Shown here: piece after piece, positions 7,923 to 15,897 of the stretch
Numbering within the stretch: the first letter of the stretch is position 1
How the letters are laid out: the number at the start of each line of letters is the position of its first letter
Assembly (NCBI RefSeq): GCF_023499255.1
Contig: NZ_CP092183.1
Coordinates: 6,692,501-6,756,500, forward strand
Direction of reading: 5' to 3'
Source of the DNA: Couchioplanes caeruleus
GTDB taxonomy: Bacteria; Actinomycetota; Actinomycetes; Mycobacteriales; Micromonosporaceae
DNA length: 64,000 bases
Notes under the pieces: model-generated
Database searches by the model: none
What the model saw: the letters and a program-made list of their open reading frames with translations, nothing else
What the model was told of the DNA's origin: nothing
Translations under genes and position numbers: made by a program

Positions 7923-8939
7923 ATGGTGACCCCCACGCCCCTCATGGACCTGGTGACCGGTTTCTGGAGCTTCAAGACGTTCGCCGCCGCGGTGGAGCTC
8001 GACCTGTTCAGCAAGCTCGCCGGTGGGCGCACGCTGACCGTCGCCGACGCCGAACGCGAACTCGGCCTCCCCGAGCGGCCGGCCGACCTGCTGCTCACCG
8101 CGTGCGCCTCGCTGGGCCTGCTGGAACGCGCCGGCGAGGGCTACCGCAACTCCCCGCTCGCCGAGGAGTTCCTCGTCCGCGGGCGGCCGTACTACTTCGG
8201 TGGCCAGGTGCGGTACTGCGACCAGCGCACATACCTGCCGTGGCATCGCGTCGGGGAGGCGCTGCGCTCGGACAAGCCGCTGACCTGGGACCCGGCGAGC
8301 CAGGAGTCCATGTTCACCACGGCGGAGCCGGAGCTGCTCGGGACGTTCTGGGAGGCGATGCACTCCACCTCGATCTTCACCGCCCGGGCGCTCGGCGAGG
8401 CCGTGGACCTGGGCGCGTGCCGGCGGCTCCTCGATGTGGGCGGCGGCTCGGGGGCGTACCCGATCGAGCTCTGCGAACGTTTCCCCGGGCTGACCGCGAC
8501 CGTGCTGGACCTGCCGCACGTGTGCGAGCTGGCCGCCGGCAAGATCGCCGCGGCGGGGCTCACCGACCGGATCGCCACCGTGCCCGGCGACTTCCTGCGC
8601 GACGCCGCCCTGCCGGACGGGCACGACGTGCTGCTGCTCAGCATGATCCTGCACGACTGGGACGCGGCGACGAACCGGGAGCTGCTGGGCAAGGCGTACG
8701 CCGCACTGCCCGCCGGTGGCCTCGTGATCATCTCCGAGTTGCTGCTCGACGCCGACCGTACGGGACCGGCGCCGGCCGCGCTGATGGGGATGAACATGCT
8801 GGTCGAGACGGAGGGTGGCCGGAACTATGCGGACGCCGAGTACGCGGAGTGGCTGGCGGGCGCCGGCTTCGCGGACATCCGTACGGTCCGCTTCGAGGCA
8901 CCCGGCGCCAACGGCGTCGTGCTGGGCCGCAAGCCATAA
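7923..8939 (+). CDS. SAM-dependent O-methyltransferase (acetylserotonin/hydroxyneurosporene type)
   Basis: 338 residues. The N-terminal dimerisation/winged-helix part (about 1-110: MDLVTGFWSFKTFAAAVELDLF, then LGLPERPADLLLTACASLGLLER) is typical of Methyltransf_2 enzymes. The SAM-binding core follows: LLDVGGGSGAYPIEL (motif I, about 165-180), ATVLDLPHV, PGDFLRD and LSMILHDWDAATN with the His of the catalytic HDW motif, ending EAPGANGVVLGRKP. Such enzymes methylate hydroxyls on polyketides, carotenoids or phenols. No biosynthetic cluster surrounds it, so the substrate is unknown. Confidence 0.9.
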   Translation: MVTPTPLMDLVTGFWSFKTFAAAVELDLFSKLAGGRTLTVADAERELGLPERPADLLLTACASLGLLERAGEGYRNSPLAEEFLVRGRPYYFGGQVRYCDQRTYLPWHRVGEALRSDKPLTWDPASQESMFTTAEPELLGTFWEAMHSTSIFTARALGEAVDLGACRRLLDVGGGSGAYPIELCERFPGLTATVLDLPHVCELAAGKIAAAGLTDRIATVPGDFLRDAALPDGHDVLLLSMILHDWDAATNRELLGKAYAALPAGGLVIISELLLDADRTGPAPAALMGMNMLVETEGGRNYADAEYAEWLAGAGFADIRTVRFEAPGANGVVLGRKP

Positions 8940-8988
8940 ATCTCCGGATCAGTCCCGCACCTCGGGCCAAAGGCGTAAAACTGTCCCC

Positions 8989-9927
8989 ATGGGTAACAAA
9001 GGGGTCATGGTCTTCGTGCCTGCGCCCCAGCTCACCGTGACCATCGAGCAGCAGCACGACAAGGCCGAGCTGCACGTGCACCCGGGCGGCCAGGGCGTCT
9101 GGCAGGCCCGGATGATCACCCTGCTGGGCGCGCAGGTGACGCTCTGCGCGGCGGCCGGCGGCGAGGTCGGGCGCGTGCTGGAGCCGCTGCTCAAGTTCCA
9201 CGGCGTCACGCTCAAGACCATAAAGCGCGACACGGGTACGGGCTGGTACGTGCACGACCGGCGCAGCGGCAAGCGCGAGGAGCTCGCCGAGGACCCGGGG
9301 CAGCCGCTGTCGCGTCACGAGATGGACGAGCTGTACAGCCTGGCGCTCGCCGAGGGTCTGCGCGCCGGCATCGCCGTGCTCAGCGGCCCGGCCCACCCGT
9401 CCGTGGTGCCGCCGTCGGTCTACCGGCGCCTCGCCACCGACCTCGGCGCGAACGGCTGCAAGGTGATCGTGGACCTCTCCGCCGCCCACCTGGCCGCCGC
9501 GCTCGAGGCCCGCCCGCACGTGGTCAAGGTCAGCCACGAGGAGCTGATCCGCGACGGCATGGTGCGCGACGGCTCCACGAAGTCGCTGACCAAGGCCCTC
9601 TTCAAGCTGCACGACGACGGCGCCGAGGTGGCGCTGGTCTCCCGCGCCGGCGACGGGGCGCTCGCCCTCATCGACAACACGGTGTACGAGGTCGACATGC
9701 CCCGCATGGTCGCCGCCGAGTCGCGCGGCGCGGGCGACTCGATGACCGCGGGGGTCGCGGCGGTGCTGGCCCAGGGCGGAACCCTGTGTGACGCTGTGCG
9801 TACAGGGGCCGCCGCCGGCGCCCTCAACGTCACCCGCCACGGCCTCGGCACGGGCCGCATCGACGCGGTCCAGGTCCTGACGGAGCGGGTACGGCTGACC
9901 CCCGCCGCCGCGAAGGTACCGGCATGA
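8989..9927 (+). CDS. PfkB-family sugar kinase (1-phosphofructokinase-like)
   Basis: 312 residues starting at ATG 8989. The two PfkB signatures are recognisable. The first is modified (HPGGQGVWQARMITLLGAQ, about 31-50, where GGKGxN is usual). The second is SRGAGDSMTAGVAAVL near 245-260 with the catalytic Asp of GAGDS. The anion hole and ATP site are therefore intact, so an active kinase of fructose-1-phosphate, tagatose-6-phosphate or a related sugar is likely. Its TGA overlaps the ATG of the first tandem short ORF (ATGA 9924-9927), and surE follows, so the genes form one translationally coupled unit. Confidence 0.82.
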   Translation: MGNKGVMVFVPAPQLTVTIEQQHDKAELHVHPGGQGVWQARMITLLGAQVTLCAAAGGEVGRVLEPLLKFHGVTLKTIKRDTGTGWYVHDRRSGKREELAEDPGQPLSRHEMDELYSLALAEGLRAGIAVLSGPAHPSVVPPSVYRRLATDLGANGCKVIVDLSAAHLAAALEARPHVVKVSHEELIRDGMVRDGSTKSLTKALFKLHDDGAEVALVSRAGDGALALIDNTVYEVDMPRMVAAESRGAGDSMTAGVAAVLAQGGTLCDAVRTGAAAGALNVTRHGLGTGRIDAVQVLTERVRLTPAAAKVPA

Positions 9928-10013
9928 CGGACTGCACCGAGCCTCGCCCGCGCGAACGGCCCCCAGCCGCGACCGTGAGGGCCAGGAGGGCATGCCAGGA
10001 AGGCACAGCATGA
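9924..10013 (+). CDS. Short coupled ORF, copy 1 (29 residues)
   Basis: The ATG overlaps the pfkB-like stop codon (ATGA), and the ORF ends in a TGA that overlaps the ATG of copy 2 (10010-10013). The predicted peptide begins MTDCTEPRPRERPPAAT and ends RRACQEGTA; it is Arg/Pro-rich with two Cys. Near the end of the ORF, AGGAAGG lies six bases before the next ATG and can act as the ribosome site of copy 2. Whether the peptide is functional or only a coupling device is unknown; the exact ATGA joints argue that translation passes through. Confidence 0.5.
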   Translation: MTDCTEPRPRERPPAATVRARRACQEGTA

Positions 10014-10095
10014 CCGACTGCACCGAACCACCCCCGCGCGAGCGGCCCCCAGCCGCGACCGTGAGGGCCAGGAGGGCATGCCAGGAAGGCACAGC
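9924..10095 (+). repeat. Two tandem copies of an 86-bp unit
   Basis: The unit 9924-10009 is repeated at 10010-10095 with only a handful of differences, all in the first half (for example GAGCCTCGC against GAACCACCC). Bases from about 9960 onward match 10046 onward exactly. Each unit contains a start codon, 29 codons and a ribosome-binding site for the next ORF. Because 86 is one short of 87, each copy shifts the frame and re-creates the ATGA overlap. Confidence 0.95.
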
Positions 10096-10099
10096 ATGA
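10010..10099 (+). CDS. Short coupled ORF, copy 2 (29 residues)
   Basis: Near-identical to copy 1: MTDCTEPPPRERPPAAT at the start and the same RRACQEGTA end. Its ATG overlaps the stop of copy 1 and its TGA (10097-10099) overlaps the surE start ATG at 10096. The nucleotide differences from copy 1 lie in the first 12 codons; one replaces Arg by Pro, the others are silent. This is weak evidence for selection on the peptide sequence. Confidence 0.5.
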   Translation: MTDCTEPPPRERPPAATVRARRACQEGTA

Positions 10100-10944
10100 T
10101 GAAGGCTCCGCGGATTCTGATCACCAATGACGACGGGATCGATGCGCCGGGGATCAGGTGGCTGGCGCGGGCGACGGCGCGGCAGGGCTTCGACGTCGTC
10201 GTGGCCGCGCCGCTGACCGAGGCCAGCGGCACCAGCGCCGCCATGACCGCGGTGGAGAAGAACGGCCGTATCCATGTGCAGCCGCGCGAGCTGCCGGGGG
10301 CCAAGAACCTCCCCGCGTACGCCGTCGCCGCCTCGCCCGCGTTCATCGTGATCCTCGCGCTGCGTGAGGCCTTCGGGCGTACGCCGACGCTCGTGCTCTC
10401 CGGCATCAACCGCGGCGCCAACGCCGGGGCCGCGGTGATCCACTCGGGTACGGTCGGCGCCACGCTGACCGCCTCGCACGCCGGCCTGCACGGCATGGCG
10501 GTGTCGCTGGACGTCCTGTCCCCGGCGAACGGTACGGCGGGCAGCGGGGGCCAGGCGATCGCCGACCTGGACAAGGCGGACGACGAGCAGCGCCACTGGA
10601 CCAGTGCGGCGGACCTGGCGGTGAAGCTGCTGCCCACGCTGACCCACACGCCGCCCGGCACGGTGCTCAACCTGAACGTGCCCGACATGCACGTGGACGG
10701 GATCCGTGGGCTGCGGCGGGCCCGGCTCGCCCGCTTCGGCCAGGTGCAGATGAGCATCGCGGAGGCGGGCGAGGGCTTCGTCCGCACGGCGGTGCAGGCG
10801 GCGGACGAGCCGCTGGAGCCGGGTACGGACCTGGCGGCGCTGGCGGAGGGCTACGCGTCGGTCACCCCGATCCGGGCGCCGGGCGAGGCCACCGACGTGA
10901 AGATCAACCTGGAGAACATCGTCGTGCAGACGCCGGCCATCTGA
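10096..10944 (+). CDS. surE: 5'-/3'-nucleotidase SurE
   Basis: 282 residues from ATG 10096, which overlaps the stop of short ORF 2; ATG 10099 is the next codon. SurE is a metal-dependent phosphatase of nucleoside monophosphates linked to stationary-phase survival. The metal site is present: ILITNDDGIDAPG (Asp12-Asp13), Ser near residue 44 in EASGTSAAM, and Asn in LVLSGINRGANAG. The conserved HSGTVGATLTASHAG follows. The C-terminal region holds VLNLNVPDM and a tail with YASVTPIRAPG. Coupling to a PfkB kinase suggests a shared role in sugar or nucleotide phosphate turnover. Confidence 0.93.
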   Translation: MMKAPRILITNDDGIDAPGIRWLARATARQGFDVVVAAPLTEASGTSAAMTAVEKNGRIHVQPRELPGAKNLPAYAVAASPAFIVILALREAFGRTPTLVLSGINRGANAGAAVIHSGTVGATLTASHAGLHGMAVSLDVLSPANGTAGSGGQAIADLDKADDEQRHWTSAADLAVKLLPTLTHTPPGTVLNLNVPDMHVDGIRGLRRARLARFGQVQMSIAEAGEGFVRTAVQAADEPLEPGTDLAALAEGYASVTPIRAPGEATDVKINLENIVVQTPAI

Positions 10945-10962
10945 GCGGGCGGCTCTCCCGGT

Positions 10963-11853
10963 TCAGTTCACCGAGGGCTCGAGCGGGCGGGCTTCGTCGA
11001 GCAGGCGCCACAGGTCCAGTGCGACGTCCACGCTGGCCGGGCGGTCCTCGGGGCGCTTCGCCATGCAGGCCCGGACCAGGTCGCGCAACCGCGGCGGCAG
11101 GCCGGGGATCGCCAGCACGGGGGTGGGCGCCAGATGCGCGGCGCGCCCCGCGGCGACGATCGTGGCGGCCACCGCCGGCGGGTACGGCGACCGGCCCGTC
11201 AGCATCTCGTACAGCAGTACGCCGAGGGTGTAGACGTCGTCGGCAGGGCGGGCGAACGCCGTCTTCGGGTGCGAGGGCGGCGCGCCACGGTCCCGGCCCG
11301 GCGCGACCGTGCGGAAGTAGGGCAGAGCCGGGGACTCGGTGATCCCGTCGCCCGGGCGGGTGGCCGTGGCCAGGCCGAAGTCGATGATCTTCACGCCGTC
11401 GGTCGCGAGCATGACGTTGCGGGCGGACAGGTCCCGGTGCACGACGCCCCGGCGGTGGGCCACGGCGAGGACGTCGGCGGCGGTCGCGGCGATGCGGACC
11501 GCCTCCGGCCATTCCAGGCGGCCCCCGGCCAGGCGCTCGGTCAGCGGTACACCGTCGAGCAGCTCCAGCGCCACGTACGGGACGACCGTGCCGTCCGGCA
11601 GCGGCGCGTCGCCGTACTCGAAGACGCGGGGGACGCTCGGGTGCCGCAGCCGGTCCGTGATGAGGGCTTCGCGGCGGACGTCGTCGCGCGCGCCGGGGTC
11701 GCCGGCGAGCGTGGGTGCAAGAATCTTGACGGCGAGCTTGCGGCCGCGAACCGAGTCGACCGCCCGGTAGACGGTGGAGACCCCGCCCTGACCGATCGCG
11801 CCGATCAGGACGTAGCGCCGCAGGATGGCCGTACCCATCGGAAGTCGCGCCAC
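10963..11853 (-). CDS. Soluble serine/threonine protein kinase with HRDLSARN catalytic loop
   Basis: 296 residues from GTG 11853; ATG 11838 is an alternative start. The kinase domain fills the protein: glycine loop GAIGQGGVSTVY (about 18-29), ATP Lys43 in LAVKIL, catalytic loop HRDLSARN (139-146) with Asp141, metal motif IIDFGLA, and DDVYTLGVLLYEMLTG. Most bacterial kinases read HRDVKPxN here; this one has Ser in place of Lys143 and an Arg two residues on, as in HRDLAARN of eukaryotic tyrosine kinases. There is no membrane segment or sensor domain, so it is cytoplasmic. It converges on surE. Confidence 0.9.
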   Translation of the reverse strand: MARLPMGTAILRRYVLIGAIGQGGVSTVYRAVDSVRGRKLAVKILAPTLAGDPGARDDVRREALITDRLRHPSVPRVFEYGDAPLPDGTVVPYVALELLDGVPLTERLAGGRLEWPEAVRIAATAADVLAVAHRRGVVHRDLSARNVMLATDGVKIIDFGLATATRPGDGITESPALPYFRTVAPGRDRGAPPSHPKTAFARPADDVYTLGVLLYEMLTGRSPYPPAVAATIVAAGRAAHLAPTPVLAIPGLPPRLRDLVRACMAKRPEDRPASVDVALDLWRLLDEARPLEPSVN

Positions 11854-11990
11854 GATCAGGCACTATTCCGTAACGGCCAGCCCGGGGACAAGTCGCCACA
11901 GACGGGCTTAACGCGACGATCACTCGCGGTCAGGCGGCGAATACGGGCGCGGTGCCGCGTACCCCGCGAATGTCGGTTTTGCGCCTGCGC

Positions 11991-12359
11991 TCAGGCTCCC
12001 GGGACGAGCGTGCGGTGAGCCGGGTCACCGCAGTCCGTGCAGGGCTCCGGCGCGCCGAAGAGGCCGAGCAGGCCGGTCACCCACAGCTGACGGTGCGCGA
12101 ACCGGCTGGGGCGGGTGACCACGAGCTTGACGCCGCTGACGCTGGCGAGCTGGAAGGCGGCCACCAGGGCGGAGATCCCCACGGAGTCGATGAAGGTGAC
12201 GCCGTGCATGTCGAGCTCGATGCGCTGCGGCGCGGCGGCGGAGAGCTGCTCCGCGACGGCGTCCTTGATCTCATACGCGTTCTCGACGTCGATCTCGCCC
12301 ATCGGGGCGACCTCCACCACACCGGTGGACTTCGTCGACGTCGTTATCGACAGCGTCAC
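11991..12359 (-). CDS. STAS-domain anti-sigma factor antagonist
   Basis: 122 residues from GTG 12357-12359 with GGAGG seven bases upstream. A single STAS domain covers about 1-100: EVAPMGEIDVENAYEIKDAV, then HGVTFIDSVGISALVAAF with the regulatory phospho-acceptor Ser59. Such SpoIIAA/BldG-like proteins bind anti-sigma kinases when unphosphorylated and so free a sigma factor. The C-terminal tail (CTDCGDPAH) holds two Cys and a His that could bind a metal. No anti-sigma factor or sigma factor is encoded nearby. A perfect CGCCCGGG/CCCGGGCG hairpin (12374-12393) lies in its leader. Confidence 0.88.
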   Translation of the reverse strand: MTLSITTSTKSTGVVEVAPMGEIDVENAYEIKDAVAEQLSAAAPQRIELDMHGVTFIDSVGISALVAAFQLASVSGVKLVVTRPSRFAHRQLWVTGLLGLFGAPEPCTDCGDPAHRTLVPGA

Positions 12360-12785
12360 GCCTAACCTCCACCCGCCCGGGTGCGCCCGGGCGTCTCTCC
12401 TCGGAACGAGGGGCCGCTGAACTGCCGTGCGGGCCCTCGCCGGGGGCGGCGGTGACTACCCCCGTCGGGTCCGGTGAAACTGCACCGGACAGTAGTGCTC
12501 GAACCTGGCAGGTGGCTGTGCGCCACGTATGAACCGGAGCAAGCCTACCTAGGGATGTCCACCGTTTAACCTGACGTGACGCTGTCCACATCCGACAGTA
12601 CGGCGGGAATCGAGTCCGAATAGCGAGCTTTGTACGGTCCTGCGTCGCGGACCCGGCCGCCCGTTCCCCCGGGGTTCACGGCACCGGCCGGTGCTGTTCG
12701 GGTCACGTTTGCGATTCCGGCCCCTTGGGCACCTCCGGATCAGTGACGGAGCGCCGTACCCGGCGATTGCAGGAGGTAGGAGACG
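12360..12785. other. Divergent intergenic region, no gene seen
   Basis: This 426-base region separates the STAS gene (leftward) from the gene at 12786 (rightward). It contains the CGCCCGGG-TGCG-CCCGGGCG hairpin at 12374-12393 next to the STAS start, a moderately A/T-richer stretch at 12535-12630 (ACCGTTTAACCTGACGTGACG), and AGGAGG with GTAGGAGA just before 12786. No open frame has the codon pattern of the neighbours. It probably holds both promoters, but I cannot place them exactly. Confidence 0.5.
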
Positions 12786-13250
12786 ATGTTCTCTCGCAAG
12801 GGCAAGGCCGAGCGCACCGCCGCCGAGGCCTGGGACTACCTGTCGTCGGCAATGGCATCGGCCGGCGAGAGCGCGAAGGAGACCGGCAAGGCGACCGCGG
12901 GCGTGGCCGGCGCCAAGGTCGCCGAGCTGGCCGGCAAGGCGACCCAGCAGAGCCAGAAGCTCGCGGGCAAGGCGTCCCGCCGGAGCAACAAGCTGGCCGG
13001 CAAGGCGGGCGCCCGGATGAACGCCGCGACGGACGAGGCCTGGGCCCGCGCCAACCTGGCCGCGAACGCCCTCGCCGGTCGCAAGCCGGGCCTGCCCTGG
13101 GGCGTCATCATCGGCGCGAGCCTCATCGGCGTCGCGCTGGGCTGGGCCGCCGCCTCCACCGCCCGGGCCGCCGCCGAGCGCCGGGCCGAGAACGAGGAAC
13201 TGCAGCTGGCGGAGACGGCGATCGTCAGCACGCCGACGTACGACAGCTGA
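12786..13250 (+). CDS. Ala/Lys-rich membrane-anchored protein of unknown function
   Basis: 154 residues; AGGAGG at 12771 and GTAGGAGA at 12777 precede the ATG. Residues 1-95 form a long amphipathic, Ala/Lys/Gly-rich helical region with recurring LAGKA motifs (ELAGKATQQSQKLAGKASRR), similar in style to LEA- or apolipoprotein-like helices. A membrane segment follows at about 100-122 (PWGVIIGASLIGVALGWAAAS), and then a short acidic tail. This resembles the YtxH-like group of stress proteins, but the match is by architecture only. It is followed by a strong terminator. Confidence 0.7.
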   Translation: MFSRKGKAERTAAEAWDYLSSAMASAGESAKETGKATAGVAGAKVAELAGKATQQSQKLAGKASRRSNKLAGKAGARMNAATDEAWARANLAANALAGRKPGLPWGVIIGASLIGVALGWAAASTARAAAERRAENEELQLAETAIVSTPTYDS

Positions 13251-13255
13251 GACTG

Positions 13256-13293
13256 GCCGCCCGGGCGGAGCCCCTTGCCGCCCGGGCGGCTTT
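13256..13293 (+). terminator. Intrinsic terminator
   Basis: GCCGCCCGGGCGG (13256-13268) and GCCGCCCGGGCGGC (13277-13290) can pair over an eight-base loop (AGCCCCTT), and TTT follows. It lies just after the stop at 13250. Confidence 0.8.
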
Positions 13294-13321
13294 GTCGTAC
13301 CCCGGCCCTAGGGTCCTCGGC

Positions 13322-13897
13322 ATGGAAGCCGTGTTCTTCACCTCCGAGGCCGACCTGCGGACCTGGTTCGAGAAGCACCACGCCGACGCGCCCGAGCTGT
13401 TCGTCGGCTACTACAAGAAACACACCGGCCGGTCGAGCGTGAAGCACACGGAAGCCATCGCGCAGGCGCTCTGCTTCGGCTGGATCGACAGCATCGCCCG
13501 GCGCATCGACGAGGACCGCTACCAGGTCCGCTTCACGCCACGCCGCCCGGGCAGCGTGTGGAGCGCCGTCAACGTCGCCAAGATCGCCGAGCTGACCGCG
13601 GCGGGGCTGATGCACCCGGCCGGGCTGGACGTCTTCGAGAAGCGGAAACCCGACAAGGTCGCTACATATTCGTACGAGCAGCCGGCGGACGCTGTCCTCG
13701 ACGAGGAGCAGCTCACCCGGTTCCGGAAGGAGGAGAAGGCATGGCAGTGGTTCGACGCACAGCCGGCCTCCTACCGGCGCGCCGCGGCGCACTGGGTGGT
13801 GAGCGCGAAACGGGCCGACACGCGGGAGCGCCGGTTCACGCAGCTGGTCGCGGACTCCGCGGCGGGCCGGACCGTGCCGCCCCTCACCCGCCGGTGA
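13322..13897 (+). CDS. YdeI/OmpD-associated family protein
   Basis: 191 residues from ATG 13322. The family pattern is clear: VFFTSEADLRTWFEKHH at the N-terminus, ELFVGYYKKHTGRSSV, EAIAQALCFGWIDSIARR, YQVRFTPRRPGSVWSAVN and a C-terminal helical half with RRAAAHWVVSAKRADTRERR. YdeI proteins are widespread, soluble and poorly characterised; some are linked to resistance to cationic peptides, but the mechanism is unknown. No ribosome site is obvious, since the terminator of the previous gene ends 29 bases upstream. Confidence 0.88.
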   Translation: MEAVFFTSEADLRTWFEKHHADAPELFVGYYKKHTGRSSVKHTEAIAQALCFGWIDSIARRIDEDRYQVRFTPRRPGSVWSAVNVAKIAELTAAGLMHPAGLDVFEKRKPDKVATYSYEQPADAVLDEEQLTRFRKEEKAWQWFDAQPASYRRAAAHWVVSAKRADTRERRFTQLVADSAAGRTVPPLTRR

Positions 13898-13932
13898 CTC
13901 CCGCCGGTCGCGCCGCATTTCCGGCCGCTCCC

Positions 13933-14022
13933 CCGGCGACCGCTGCCCCGGAGACCGCTGCTTCGACGGCCGCTGCCCCGGCGACCGCTGCTCCGGCGGC
14001 CGCTGACCCGGCGACCGCTCCC
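13933..14022. repeat. Six tandem copies of a 15-bp CCGGCGACCGCTGCC unit
   Basis: Units begin at 13933, 13948, 13963, 13978, 13993 and 14008. Each keeps the GACCGCTG or GGCCGCTG core with one to four changes, and a partial unit precedes them. The array starts 36 bases after the YdeI-like stop codon. Being a multiple of three it keeps frames open on both strands, which explains Ala/Pro- and Arg/Ser-rich spurious frames here. Confidence 0.85.
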
Positions 14023-14348
14023 CGACGCGCCGCCCACCTGGCCGTTTTGTTCCGCCGGCGCGGGACTGCCTCGTTTTTCGTCAATCCGGGCTCTTCCGCG
14101 GTCGAGCGCGGCTCGGCGCAGCGATCACCCACCGGATCGCCCCTGCCACTCACGGCGTCGGGGGCGCGGTTCGGCGTACGATTTCCACGTTTTTCGTCCG
14201 ATTGCCGACGGCTCTCCGGCGTGCCCGATCCGCAACCCACCGACCTCGCCCAGGGACGTGGGGAATCTGTATCGTTGTGCGCGGCTCGCGCGGTGGCCGG
14301 GCCCCTCATGATCCGGTCGTGGCGACACCCGAGTAGATAGGTCCGCTG
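14023..14348. other. Intergenic region upstream of a transmembrane kinase gene
   Basis: I see no gene in these 326 bases. The exact 11-mer CGTTTTTCGTC occurs at 14072-14082 and again at 14188-14198, 116 bases apart, in otherwise G+C-rich DNA. A TATCGT box lies near 14268 and TAGATA at 14334-14339, nine bases before the kinase GTG, so a nearly leaderless transcript is possible. Confidence 0.45.
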
Positions 14349-15893
14349 GTGCTCAGTTCGGGAAGTCTCCTGGACAACCGCTACCGGTTGGACGAGCGTA
14401 TCGCCACCGGTGGCATGGGTGACGTGTGGCGGGGCACCGACGTGGTGCTCGGCCGGACGGTCGCCGTCAAGGTGCTGCGGACGGCCATGCTCGCCGACCC
14501 GGAGTTCGCGGCCCGGTTCTACGGCGAGGCGCGGATGATGGCCGCGTTCCGGCACCCCGGCGTCGTCGAGGTGTACGACTACAGCGCCGGGAACGCCGAG
14601 GACGAGGACCAGTGCGCGTACCTGGTCATGGCCTTCGTCGACGGCGAGCCGCTGTCCGCCCGGCTGAAGGAGCAGGGCCGCCTCGGCGTCGGCGAGACGA
14701 TGTCGATCGTGGCGCAGGCCGCCGACGCGCTGCACGCCGCGCACGAGAACGGCACCGTGCACCGCGACGTCAAGCCCGGCAACCTCATCGTCAAGCCGAA
14801 CGGCGCGGTGATCCTCGTCGACTTCGGCGTGGCCCGCTCCGCCCAGGTCACCAGCGTCACCGGGCTGAACGCCATCGTCGGCACCGCGCTGTACATGGCA
14901 CCCGAGCAGGTGGCGAAGGGGAACGTCTCCCCCGCCACGGACATCTATGCGCTGGGCGCCGTGGCGTACCACTGCATCGCCGGAGTCCCGCCCTTCGACG
15001 GGGACAACGCGCTGCAGGTGGCGCTGCGCCACCTCGAGGACGATCCCGAGCCGCTGCCCGACAGCCTGGCGCCGCCGGAGGTCCGCGAGCTGATCAGCCG
15101 GGCCATGGCGAAGAACCCGGCGGACCGGTTCGCCAGCGCCGCCGAGTTCGCCGAGGCCGCGCTCGCTGCGGCCGGCTCGCTGGAATGGCGTACGCAGACC
15201 GGCACGTCCATGACCCGCACCGGGCTGGTACGCCCCTCGACCACCGGCACGACGCTCGGCGGCGCGGCCCTCGGCGGCGCGGCGGCTCTCGGCGCGACCG
15301 GTGCCCGGATGCGCGCGCAGTCACTCACCGGCACCGCCCTCACCCGCCCGATGAGCCCCGGCGCGCCCGGCCGCACCATGCCGGTGCAGCGCAACCTGCT
15401 CGAGGCGGCCCCGCCGCTCGCCCCGGCCCGGCCCAAGCAGTCCAAGGGCCAGCTCGCCGTGCTGTTCACGGTGATCGCGCTGTTCCTGCTGGCCAGCGGC
15501 CTCGGCGTGGCGATCTGGCTGTCCAGCGGGGGCGGCGGCGACGACAACCCCGGCTCCGGAACGGGCGTCGTACCGACCGACACGCAGGACACCGACCAGC
15601 CCGACCAGCCGGTCGTCCCGACGGAGACCACCCCGACCAAGGCGCCGCAGCGGCCCAACGGGGCCACGCCGCAGCAGACCCTGACGACGAAGCCGAGCCG
15701 TTCGCCGTCACCCTCGGTGCCGACCTCGACCCCGGCCACCCCGACGACGAAGCCGACGACCACGCGGCCGACCACGCCGACGACCACGCCGACGACCACG
15801 CCGGCGACGCCCCCGACCACGCAGCCGACCGAAGGCGGGGACGGCGGCGGCGACAGCGGGGGCGGCACCGGCTCGGGCACCGGCACCAACTGA
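14349..15893 (+). CDS. Transmembrane serine/threonine protein kinase (PknB type, no PASTA)
   Basis: 514 residues from GTG 14349. The kinase domain spans about 10-275: glycine loop IATGGMGDVW, Lys41 in VAVKVL, HRDVKPGN with Asp140, DFG 158-160, APEQV activation-loop end, and DIYALGAVAYHC. A proline/threonine-rich linker with an Ala/Gly patch follows. A single membrane helix lies at about 366-390 (LAVLFTVIALFLLASGLGVAI), then an extracellular Pro/Thr tail with TTTRPTTPTTTPTT-type repeats and a Gly/Asp end. No PASTA or other ligand domain is present, so any outside signal would act through the low-complexity tail. Short repeats of one family flank the gene on both sides. Confidence 0.93.
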   Translation: MLSSGSLLDNRYRLDERIATGGMGDVWRGTDVVLGRTVAVKVLRTAMLADPEFAARFYGEARMMAAFRHPGVVEVYDYSAGNAEDEDQCAYLVMAFVDGEPLSARLKEQGRLGVGETMSIVAQAADALHAAHENGTVHRDVKPGNLIVKPNGAVILVDFGVARSAQVTSVTGLNAIVGTALYMAPEQVAKGNVSPATDIYALGAVAYHCIAGVPPFDGDNALQVALRHLEDDPEPLPDSLAPPEVRELISRAMAKNPADRFASAAEFAEAALAAAGSLEWRTQTGTSMTRTGLVRPSTTGTTLGGAALGGAAALGATGARMRAQSLTGTALTRPMSPGAPGRTMPVQRNLLEAAPPLAPARPKQSKGQLAVLFTVIALFLLASGLGVAIWLSSGGGGDDNPGSGTGVVPTDTQDTDQPDQPVVPTETTPTKAPQRPNGATPQQTLTTKPSRSPSPSVPTSTPATPTTKPTTTRPTTPTTTPTTTPATPPTTQPTEGGDGGGDSGGGTGSGTGTN

Positions 15894-15897
15894 CGCC

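Noticed and set aside
12725..13897. A 390-residue extended YdeI-like protein
   Set aside because: The extension overlaps the 154-residue membrane-protein gene and its terminator in another frame; family homology begins at 13322.
14081..14175. Possible tRNA-like sequence (GGGCTCTTCCGCGG... with GCGGTTCGGCG near the end)
   Set aside because: The acceptor, D and anticodon arms cannot be paired and the T-arm lacks GTTCGA; only a superficial resemblance.
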